This document shows positions 9,188 to 17,073 of a DNA stretch of 64,000 bases, piece after piece. Numbering within the stretch: position 1 is the first letter of the stretch; each line of letters opens with the position of its first letter. The notes under the pieces were generated by a model that saw only the letters and a program-made list of their open reading frames with translations, did no database searches and had not been told where the DNA came from. The position numbers and the translations under genes are program-made. The stretch comes from Bodo saltans (Eukaryota; Euglenozoa; Kinetoplastea; Eubodonida; Bodonidae), in assembly GCA_001460835.1 (NCBI GenBank), contig CYKH01000238.1:44427-108426 (forward strand), in the 5' to 3' direction.

Positions 9188-10672
9188 ATGCCGATCGACG
9201 TTCGTCCACGCGTGTCGTCCAAGCACGTGCCGGTGAAGGACTCCACCCTCGATCCTAGTCGCATTACGCAAGAAGACCTCACGGTGCGCCGTCTTGCCGG
9301 CCGCCGCTACTTGAACCCGGAGCTGGCACAAAAAGACGACGTTGCAACGCTTGGCTGCTTTAAGAATGAAGTCGAGTACGTCATGTACGACCCACGCCCC
9401 CAAAAGAACATCACGTCGACGTTTCCAATGTCCATGAACCGCTTTGTGATGGAGCTGGCGAGTGCCCGCGCTAACGTGCACTTCAACCCCGCCAACACCA
9501 CCATCGGTATCGTGACATGCGGTGGTCTGTGCCCTGGTCTCAATGATGTGATTCGATCCATCACCTTAACCGCTATCCGCACGTATGGCGTGAAGCGCGT
9601 CATTGGGTTCCGCTACGGCTACTGGGGACTGTCCGCTGCAGGGCGTGACACCGCACAGGAGCTCACCACAGAAACTGTCCGCTACATTCACCGCTATGGC
9701 GGCACGATGCTAGGATCCAGCCGAGGACCTCAGCCTGCTAGCGAGATTGTGGACACCCTCGAGAAGCTTGGCGTCAATATTCTGTTCACTGTTGGTGGAG
9801 ATGGAACTCAGAAGGGGTCCATCCGCATCGCCGAGGAAGCACGCCGCCGCAATCTGGACGTTGCTGTTCTTGGCATCCCCAAGACCATTGACAACGACCT
9901 GAGCTTCTCACACCGTACCTTCGGCTTCGAGACAGCTGTCGAGCAGGCCTGCGTCGCTATCCGTGCTGCTCATTCGGAGGCTAGCTCTCACATGTTCGGC
10001 ATTGGTATTGTGAAGGTGATGGGCCGCGAGAGTGGCTTCATAGCTGCGCAATCCACCATTTCCAGCTCACAGGCTTCTCTGTGCTTCATCCCTGAGAATC
10101 CAGTGTCTAGGGAGGTGGTGCTGAATCTGATCAAGCGGCGATTTGAACTCAGCACATACTGCGTGATTGTCGTTGCTGAGGGCTTCGGGCAAGATTGGGC
10201 AGACTGCAGCGGTGCTCCCACCGACGCATCAGGCAACAAGAAACTAATGGACATAGGCGTGGAGATGAAGCACCTCGTGGAGGGGTTCTTGAAGAAGAAC
10301 AAAGCACTCTATCCCCAGTCCACCGTGAAGTACATTGATCCCTCTTACACCATCCGTGCCTGCGCACCCAATGCCAGCGACGCTGCATTCTGCACCAATC
10401 TCAGCACCCTTGCCGTTCACGAGGCTATGTCCGGGGCCACCGACTGCATCATCTCCATGCGGTACAATCAATTTATTCTCGTCCCCATTAAGGCCGCAGT
10501 CTCCATTCGTAAAATGGTGGATACACGTGGTATGCTGTGGCGTATGGTGCGAGAGGTGACCATTGACCTATCCAACGATGCAGCAAGTGCTCAGAAGCGT
10601 GAGCTTCAACGAGAATTGCAGACTGTGTCAGTGAAGCGCGAGTCGATCATCAACGCGCTATCAAAATTGTAA
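9188..10672 (+). CDS. PFK: ATP-dependent 6-phosphofructokinase, glycosomal
   Basis: 494 residues from the ATG at 9188. The enzyme phosphorylates fructose 6-phosphate with ATP in glycolysis. The trypanosomatid-type PFK, evolutionarily close to the PPi-dependent group but ATP-using, is recognised by GGLCPGLNDVIRSI, GGDGTQKGS (Gly at the position where PPi enzymes have Asp), GIPKTIDNDL with the catalytic Asp, and FGFETAVEQA. The length fits trypanosome PFK (about 490). The last three residues are SKL, a perfect PTS1 signal for import into the glycosome or peroxisome. This supports compartmented glycolysis in the organism. Start choice is firm because the leader is AT-rich and has no other in-frame ATG close by. 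Confidence 0.96.
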   Translation: MPIDVRPRVSSKHVPVKDSTLDPSRITQEDLTVRRLAGRRYLNPELAQKDDVATLGCFKNEVEYVMYDPRPQKNITSTFPMSMNRFVMELASARANVHFNPANTTIGIVTCGGLCPGLNDVIRSITLTAIRTYGVKRVIGFRYGYWGLSAAGRDTAQELTTETVRYIHRYGGTMLGSSRGPQPASEIVDTLEKLGVNILFTVGGDGTQKGSIRIAEEARRRNLDVAVLGIPKTIDNDLSFSHRTFGFETAVEQACVAIRAAHSEASSHMFGIGIVKVMGRESGFIAAQSTISSSQASLCFIPENPVSREVVLNLIKRRFELSTYCVIVVAEGFGQDWADCSGAPTDASGNKKLMDIGVEMKHLVEGFLKKNKALYPQSTVKYIDPSYTIRACAPNASDAAFCTNLSTLAVHEAMSGATDCIISMRYNQFILVPIKAAVSIRKMVDTRGMLWRMVREVTIDLSNDAASAQKRELQRELQTVSVKRESIINALSKL

Positions 10673-10935
10673 GGCAATGGTGGCGACAGACGACGCCCAT
10701 GGTGCAAGAGTGTCGCCTTATTCATCACAAGCACCACCATCCAATCAAAATACACATTGTTTCCTTTTCGAGCAACACCATTGACGATTTTTCTGACAAG
10801 CACAGAATTGACAAAAAAAAGAAAAACAGGCGTCGAACGTTTGTATCTCTGATACGACACTCTTCTTTGGTTCCTCTCTAACGTGTGTGATTCGCTCTTT
10901 GTCATGACACACACATAGAAGTTGACTGCTCAGTC

Positions 10936-13275
10936 ATGAGCGAGAGAGATGCTCATCGCGAGGCCACTAATGCAGCAGCACCAACGGCCCACGATGAGAA
11001 GCAGTTCTCACTGTTCTATGATCGAATGAAGATGACGAAGCGATCATTTGTGGCCACAAAGTCGTCATCCGCGATGGCGCGTACGGGCAGTGGCCCTAAA
11101 CCAACGGGTGCACCAGACGCGGCAGCCGAGCAGCGTGTCGTCAATTCTAACTTCTTTGAGGACGATGATGAGGCGGTGGCATTTATTGAGGCCAACGAGA
11201 TCGTTAATCAAACGCAGTTGACGGATGATCAAAAGGCGCGTATTCGCCAAGAGAACGCAGCAAATCGACAACTGTGGACAACTTTGTGTCGAATGGAGTT
11301 TGGCCTTCGAAATCGTAACTTCACGGCAAGGTTCTCATCGATGTCGTCCTTCTACATGTATTTTGCCATCCCCCTGGTTGTGATAGCTGCACTTGTGTTT
11401 GTTTCGTGGCCAGTATGGAACGTGCTTGTGGATCTTGAGGCTGAAGATCATTATCAAGTGCTGGGGATAGAAAGCGGAGCGACTGCAACTGAGATAAAGA
11501 AAGCGTATCGTACCCAAACGAAAAAATGGCACCCCGACCTCAACCCAGATTGTGGAGACCGCTGCCGTGATAAAATGATTCAACTTCAACAAGCTCACGA
11601 TGTTCTTCTAGCTCGGGGCGACAGGAGTGACGAGCTTGCCAACAAATACCGCGATGCTTTGTCGCAAATCCGGAGCATCCTCGTGTTCCGCCTTTATCAG
11701 ATCTCTTTCCACGCCGCAGAGTTCACCAACACTCTTGTGCTCGCATCGATCCCGTTCCTCAAAGGCTTCAAGCACATTGTGCGTCGCTCAACCAGAGTGG
11801 GGTTTATTATCGCGTTTGTTGCGTTGGAAGTGATCTTCGTCACTGGACTTAACCCCATTGTTCTCATCCAAGTGTTTTACTTCTGCGCGACAATGTTGCG
11901 CCAAAGTGCAGCTCTGACTGATATTCAAAAGATCAGCAAGTGGTCCTACTTGGATATTCGTACTGACGCTATGGTCTTTGTGCTTCCCTCTATGGTGGTA
12001 CACGGCCTTTGGTATTGGTTGTACAGCCGCAGCTTTACACGCTCAGCGGGAGAGTATGGGTGGCACATGTTCATTGGAACGTCTTACCTATGCGCCCACC
12101 TTCAGAGGTTCTCGCCCAACCTGTGGGACAACTTTGCGCTCAAGAAATGCAGCGTGACGTTGGAGTACCTTAGCCAACCTCAGTTCAAGATAACGCCATG
12201 GAACTTTGTCCTTGCGGAGCTTGGTGTGCTTGTGGACGATATCTTCGCGTTCTCGTCACATGTGCCAACTCCGTTTCGCATCGCAGTCCTAGCTGTGCAT
12301 GGTTTGTACTTGGCTCAGTTTTGCTTGCTACCCCATGATTATCCAATCAAGGGAAAATTACGACGCAAGCAAGCAGACGAGTCAACGAGCGTGAAGGGGG
12401 AGAAGCCGCTGAAGCAAAAGGACAAGTCATCAACCATGAGCACACACTCGTCCAAAGCGAGGGTGCCTCTGACTGAGCGGGAGGTGACGTGGTTTGCCGA
12501 CCTTGACAACGAGCATGTCCTCTGGTTCGACTTGGCCACGATCAAGTACGTGAGGAATTTAGAGAGGACGGCCATGATTGCAAAACAAAACCCCGGTCAG
12601 ACAAGTTTACTGGCAACCTCAAGTGGAACAGAAGTAATCTTGTGCGTTATTCGAAACGGTGCCATTGAGATGACTGACCGGTTTCACGACCCCTTTGCGG
12701 CTCGAGTGGTTGCGCGCGAGGGTGGGCCGGGTTCGCTGATTGATCTGCCGAGAAAACCAATTACACCTGAAATGGCCGTTGCGCGCCACGCCGCGCTAAT
12801 CCCACAACCAAAGTTGTTGTCATCTCAACTGTTTCGGCAATACATGGACCTGGACGAGTCTGCGGAACAACAGAGGTCTTCTTCCCTCATGACGCTGGGT
12901 GCAGCAGGACTGCTTCTTGTCGTGCTGTGCGGTCTGTGCGTTGGGAGCTTGCCTGCTGTACATGACGCCGATGTTCTGTACGACCCACTGGCACCCCCTC
13001 ATTCCCTTCAGAAATATCGTCATGCACTGAGCGAGAATCATTTGTTGAATCAAGGAGCAGGCTTGCTTCCCTTGGCGTATGGGCCGCTTGCTGTGGTTGT
13101 CCCTGACATGATTGACGCCCTGCGCCAGATGTCCTTGTACACGACTGAAAACAACCAAGCGTACGCTGTCGTTGCTCAACAGCAAAAGCCGAAGCCGCAG
13201 CCAGGCAAACAACGAAAAGGGCAGAATCAAAAACAGCAGCAGCAGCAGCAACGCGGCCGCTCAAGAACTGAATGA
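10936..13275 (+). CDS. Membrane-embedded J-domain (DnaJ) co-chaperone
   Basis: 779 residues from the ATG at 10936. Residues about 135-160 are a first TM segment (FYMYFAIPLVVIAALVFVSW). The J domain follows at about 172-235: DHYQVLGIESGATATEIKKA and WHPDLNP, with the essential HPD intact, so it should stimulate an Hsp70 ATPase. Several hydrophobic segments come next (around EVIFVTGLNPIVLIQVFYF and MVFVLPSMVVHGLWYWL), then a basic soluble region, and a last TM (LMTLGAAGLLLVVLCGLCV) near residue 655. The tail is a short Gln/Lys-rich low-complexity stretch. The layout, TM before J domain and more TMs after, is like ER-resident Sec63 or DNAJC proteins, but no Sec63 Brl domain is evident. Best call: ER membrane J-protein of uncertain class. 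Confidence 0.85.
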   Translation: MSERDAHREATNAAAPTAHDEKQFSLFYDRMKMTKRSFVATKSSSAMARTGSGPKPTGAPDAAAEQRVVNSNFFEDDDEAVAFIEANEIVNQTQLTDDQKARIRQENAANRQLWTTLCRMEFGLRNRNFTARFSSMSSFYMYFAIPLVVIAALVFVSWPVWNVLVDLEAEDHYQVLGIESGATATEIKKAYRTQTKKWHPDLNPDCGDRCRDKMIQLQQAHDVLLARGDRSDELANKYRDALSQIRSILVFRLYQISFHAAEFTNTLVLASIPFLKGFKHIVRRSTRVGFIIAFVALEVIFVTGLNPIVLIQVFYFCATMLRQSAALTDIQKISKWSYLDIRTDAMVFVLPSMVVHGLWYWLYSRSFTRSAGEYGWHMFIGTSYLCAHLQRFSPNLWDNFALKKCSVTLEYLSQPQFKITPWNFVLAELGVLVDDIFAFSSHVPTPFRIAVLAVHGLYLAQFCLLPHDYPIKGKLRRKQADESTSVKGEKPLKQKDKSSTMSTHSSKARVPLTEREVTWFADLDNEHVLWFDLATIKYVRNLERTAMIAKQNPGQTSLLATSSGTEVILCVIRNGAIEMTDRFHDPFAARVVAREGGPGSLIDLPRKPITPEMAVARHAALIPQPKLLSSQLFRQYMDLDESAEQQRSSSLMTLGAAGLLLVVLCGLCVGSLPAVHDADVLYDPLAPPHSLQKYRHALSENHLLNQGAGLLPLAYGPLAVVVPDMIDALRQMSLYTTENNQAYAVVAQQQKPKPQPGKQRKGQNQKQQQQQQRGRSRTE

Positions 13276-13419
13276 GTGTATTCTGTGCGATCACAAACTT
13301 CTCTCATCTCATCGTAACACCGCGGTATGTATGGCCCGATGTGCTGATTTGAATCAACATGACACATTTCCCTTCGTCTCCTCCCTACCCTACTTATAGT
13401 CATCTTGTTTTCGCTACTA

Positions 13420-14418
13420 ATGAGCGATGATATTTCGGCAAGCCATTCCTCGGAGCAGGCGACGTTTGCAAAAGTTCGTTCCGCGACGACACCAGCGCAA
13501 GTTGTCAGTGCGTTCCATATGTTTCAAAAGCACTGCGAGCAGAAAGCAGCTCAAATCAAGTCCAACGTCGATCCTGTTGGGTTTGTTCTGAGGACCGCTG
13601 CGATCGCCACTAGTCTGCTGCGTCACGCTAGGATCGCCTCATCTCAGACCACGAAGCCGCTGGAGATCCGCCCAGACGTTCTTGCACGGATGGTTGTGCT
13701 AGACATCGTCCGTCTTTACGAGAGCTGTGAGTTGCCCGCTGAGCACAAGTGGGAACACTTGCGCTTACTGAAAGCTGAGGCGCAGCTCATTCGCCTTCAG
13801 TTCCGCCATCATGCCGTCACGCAGCTGCGACGCATGACAGAGTCCAGTGCATGGGATGTGCCACTCATCGCACAGAGTATTCATGACCTGCCACCTCCCT
13901 TCGACCTCACCAACCTCGCTCGCTACGTAAAGTACGTGGAGGACGACGGGGAGTCCAGAGACGACCAACTACCTGTGGTGGAAGATGTCTCGCTGAAGAC
14001 GTCAGTGAGCGCAAAAGACCCAAACAGCCTCTGCAGAATAGAGCTGCCGTGCCGTGGTAGTAAATGCCACCATCTACAATGCTTCGACTTGGTGTGCTTC
14101 CTCGCAGTGCTGCAGCGTGCAGCGAAGACGGCATCGGTAGATGACAGGAACTGCCGTGGCGTCGTTGCGCCATGCCCAGTGTGCTCCACAAAGCTGGCCA
14201 TCACTGAGCTGTACATTGACAAACACCAAGAAGCGGCACTGTCTACTTCCCCTCATGTTGCTTCGTTATCCATAGACCGACAAACGGGGCTGATCACGAC
14301 TGTGCTCGGTGCGATCGATGTCTCTGACGTTGGCGATGAGGTGGATGTGGAGAGGACGTCGAAGAGACTACGTGATGATTCTGATTTTACGGTGGAGGGC
14401 GTTGCTCTTCACGACTGA
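13420..14418 (+). CDS. SP-RING (MIZ-type) SUMO E3 ligase, PIAS/Siz-like
   Basis: 332 residues from the ATG at 13420. The SP-RING domain, at about residues 205-265, is the hallmark of PIAS/Siz SUMO ligases, which bring Ubc9-SUMO to substrates in the nucleus: CRIELPCRGSKCHHLQCFDL is nearly the family consensus (PxRGxxCxHxxCFD), and CPVCSTKLAITEL supplies the final Cys pair. The N-terminal 200 residues are alpha-helical with no SAP or PINIT motif that I can recognise. The C-terminal tail is acidic, with hydrophobic VASLSIDR and ITTVLGAIDVSDV that could act as SUMO-interacting motifs. In trypanosomes a Siz-like ligase acts in chromatin SUMOylation; this could be its counterpart. Confidence 0.88.
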   Translation: MSDDISASHSSEQATFAKVRSATTPAQVVSAFHMFQKHCEQKAAQIKSNVDPVGFVLRTAAIATSLLRHARIASSQTTKPLEIRPDVLARMVVLDIVRLYESCELPAEHKWEHLRLLKAEAQLIRLQFRHHAVTQLRRMTESSAWDVPLIAQSIHDLPPPFDLTNLARYVKYVEDDGESRDDQLPVVEDVSLKTSVSAKDPNSLCRIELPCRGSKCHHLQCFDLVCFLAVLQRAAKTASVDDRNCRGVVAPCPVCSTKLAITELYIDKHQEAALSTSPHVASLSIDRQTGLITTVLGAIDVSDVGDEVDVERTSKRLRDDSDFTVEGVALHD

Positions 14419-14559
14419 TCATTCTATCGTCTGTTTTTGAGTTGATTGATGTCATTATTGTCATTATTGCATTGTTCTCCTTTAACTTTTGTCGCTTCTA
14501 AACAGTTTCATTGCACACACCCGTTAGTTACTTCACCATCAAAATTAATTTGTCCAGCG

Positions 14560-14778
14560 ATGCGAAAGAGCATTTCCCTGAAGGAGTTTTCCACGACCCC
14601 AACCGTCTCCTGCATGTTGCGAAAGGACGGGAACAACGTGGCGGCTGAGACGGCACCCACCTCCACAGTGGTTCGGACCAGCACTGTGGTGCCCCCGCAG
14701 AGCACGCAGGCCAAGCAGCCCACATCACAACCTGCTCAGCCACAAGGGGAATCCGAAGGCATGTGGGAGATGGAGTAG
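14560..14778 (+). CDS. Very small ORF, 72 residues, unknown
   Basis: The ATG at 14560 starts a 72-residue frame: a basic head (MRKSISLKEF), then Ser/Thr/Pro/Gln-rich low-complexity sequence and a WEME end. A pyrimidine-rich tract and an AG at 14504-14505 lie about 55 bp upstream, in the right place for a trans-splice site. The frame extends upstream to 14449 through Phe/Leu/Ser-rich sequence that looks like leader, not protein. No homologue is recognised. It could be a small real gene or an untranslated part of the leader of the next gene; the clean splice-like signal and space (about 230 bp to the next ATG) favour a gene. Confidence 0.4.
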   Translation: MRKSISLKEFSTTPTVSCMLRKDGNNVAAETAPTSTVVRTSTVVPPQSTQAKQPTSQPAQPQGESEGMWEME

Positions 14779-15009
14779 TGGGTTATGTACTGGAGTGTTG
14801 GATAAGTGGTGCCAGTGGAGTCCCATGCAACGCCTGTTCCCTCACTCAGTTCTACGTTGCGTTGCATGAGTTTTGCGGCCTTCGCTTTTACTATAGTACA
14901 CAACAAGTACACATACAACCTCACAACGTTTCTATCCTTAAATCACAACACTGCAATCAATAATTCACTTTTCCTTTCTCAATGCAAAGCGATCATCAGA
15001 GGGGCAACA

Positions 15010-16881
15010 ATGGGCCGCAACCAGAGGAGAAAAGGAGGCAATGGCGAAAAACGTGATCGCAACGGTGATTGGAAGGCAGACAATCGTGATGACCAAACAC
15101 TGCACAATGCGGCGTTAGAAAAGTTTTACCGCGGAAAGGTGATTGCTGAGGAGGAATGGGAGACATTCATTGCTTGCATGCGCACGCCCCTCCCACTTTC
15201 CCTCCGTGTCAATTTGTCACTGCCCCACGCTGAGGAAGTGGCGAATTTTGTAGGCCAACAGCTGTCAACCGTCTTCACCACGACGCGTCTGCCCTTCTAT
15301 CCTCGAGGCTTAGGCTTTCAATGCGATGCGAGCCGCGCAGACTTAAAGCGCAACATTGAGCACAAACACCTGAAGCGTGTCATTTCGGCACTCAATGAGG
15401 GTGGTTACATCACTCGCCAAGAGACCGTTAGCATGATTCCCCCGCTACTGCTGAACGTACAGCCAGGCCACCGTGTCCTTGACATGTGCTCCGCCCCCGG
15501 CAGCAAGACCTCTCAGATCCTTGAGGCACTTGTTGGGTCTCAGAACAGTGGTGTTGTCGTCGCTAACGACGTCAACAGCTCGCGATTGGACGTCTTAAAT
15601 CACCAGACCAACCGATGCCCTGGTGCTCACGGCCACACGATCATCACCAACGGCGATGCGATGATGTACCCGCTGATGCCAGACGAGGATTCAAAGTTCG
15701 ATCGTGTTCTTTGCGACGTCATGTGCAGCGGAGACGGCACGCTGAGAAAGTCGATGGACATGTGGTCCCGGTGGAACACCCTTCAGGGGGCCGACCTTCA
15801 CTCCAGCCAATGCCGTGTTCTGACACGAGGCATGCAACTATGCAAGAAGGGTGGCGTTGTTGTCTACAGCACCTGCAGCCTGAACCCAATCGAAGATGAG
15901 GCGGTTCTATCGGACTGCATCGAGAAGTCGAAAGGCTCATTTCGCCTGATGGATCCCTCAACTCTTTTGACGGGTCTTAAAGGGCAGCAGGGTCGCTACA
16001 ACTGGGTGCTGACCACGAAAGATCTCGATGCGGAACTCAGAACAATGGAAGAGGCAACTGCCTACCGTGAGGCGCGCGAAGGTAAGGGTTTTGCGTACCG
16101 ACCAGGTATGTTTGCAAATGAGGAGCGCCTCAAAGAACAAAACATGCATCATGCTATTCGTGTGCTGCCTCATCAACAAGACACTGGCGGTTTCTTCATT
16201 GCAGCACTAGAGTGTGTATCGGAGTACCCGAACTCAACTCGCCCCGCGCCAGCCATGGCCCCTGAGAAGGCGTTCAAGCCCATCACAGAGCAGCTCAAAG
16301 CAAGCATTCGCACATCCCTTGGGCTTCCCGAGACGTTTCCATACGATAACCTCTACTTCCGCAATGAGGTGGCGCGTGAACAGAAGATTTACTACATCTG
16401 CGACACCGGCCGGGAAATGATGTCGTTACTGCAAGCTAACGTTGCACAAGTTGGAGCAAAAATCTTTGAGGCATACATCAAGCACTCCAACGATAAACTC
16501 CGCTTCAGCGGTGAAGGTGTTCAGACGCTCGCGCCACTCCTCCCAGCAAACTTCATCGTGAAGACGACAGATGCCCAGCTACTGCTAGATTTGCACAGCG
16601 TCGGGATGAACACTTCAGTGTTCTGCCGCCGCGCTGGTGTTACGGCTGAGTCTCTCCCAGTGCACAGCTTCGTGCTGGAGACTCCATTACCAAACGGTCT
16701 TGATTGCGTGAGGGTTGCGGCTGAGACCAATTTCTCTGTCGTGACGGCAAAGCTATTCGATTGGCAAGTCACCTTGCTCAAGCTCGCCCTTGGCCAGCCA
16801 CTTGTTGACGCCGCAGACAAGGACGAAGGAGGCGACGAGAAGGATGACAACGACGCCACTGCAGAGGCCCCTGAGTCCTAA
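15010..16881 (+). CDS. tRNA (cytosine-5)-methyltransferase, NSUN2/TRM4-like
   Basis: 623 residues from the ATG at 15010 (the frame is open upstream in leader sequence). It belongs to the NOL1/NOP2/Sun RNA m5C methyltransferases, which use SAM. Seen: AdoMet motif I DMCSAPGSKTSQ near residue 158, VANDVNSSRL near 182, motif IV DVMCSGDGT near 237, and motif VI YSTCSLNPIEDEAV near 287 with the catalytic Cys. TRM4-type additions such as RAEFIACMRTP-like N-terminal and a long C-terminal region (residues 400-600) with a PUA-like part fit NSUN2 rather than NOP2. The Pro that usually precedes the motif IV Cys (PCSGDG) is Met here. Basic N-terminus MGRNQRRKGG may help RNA or nucleolar binding. Confidence 0.9.
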   Translation: MGRNQRRKGGNGEKRDRNGDWKADNRDDQTLHNAALEKFYRGKVIAEEEWETFIACMRTPLPLSLRVNLSLPHAEEVANFVGQQLSTVFTTTRLPFYPRGLGFQCDASRADLKRNIEHKHLKRVISALNEGGYITRQETVSMIPPLLLNVQPGHRVLDMCSAPGSKTSQILEALVGSQNSGVVVANDVNSSRLDVLNHQTNRCPGAHGHTIITNGDAMMYPLMPDEDSKFDRVLCDVMCSGDGTLRKSMDMWSRWNTLQGADLHSSQCRVLTRGMQLCKKGGVVVYSTCSLNPIEDEAVLSDCIEKSKGSFRLMDPSTLLTGLKGQQGRYNWVLTTKDLDAELRTMEEATAYREAREGKGFAYRPGMFANEERLKEQNMHHAIRVLPHQQDTGGFFIAALECVSEYPNSTRPAPAMAPEKAFKPITEQLKASIRTSLGLPETFPYDNLYFRNEVAREQKIYYICDTGREMMSLLQANVAQVGAKIFEAYIKHSNDKLRFSGEGVQTLAPLLPANFIVKTTDAQLLLDLHSVGMNTSVFCRRAGVTAESLPVHSFVLETPLPNGLDCVRVAAETNFSVVTAKLFDWQVTLLKLALGQPLVDAADKDEGGDEKDDNDATAEAPES

Positions 16882-17028
16882 CACAAGATTTTGTTTTGCA
16901 CTAGTTAAAGTTAATGTTTGCGTGAATTTGTGTTCGATTAAGGTGAAGCTGTCATCATCTTTTTAAACATCCAACACACGTGTCGAGAGTAGAAGTGTTG
17001 TTTGTGGATTTGCGCCTTGAGAGTTGCG

Positions 17029-17052
17029 TTCTTATCTCTTTTCTTGCTGTAG
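17029..17052 (+). promoter_or_regulatory. Trans-splice acceptor of CTR9
   Basis: Pyrimidine tract GTTCTTATCTCTTTTCTTGC then TGTAG, AG at 17051-17052, 21 bp before the ATG. Confidence 0.55.
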
Positions 17053-17073
17053 CCTCTCACCACACACTTACAC

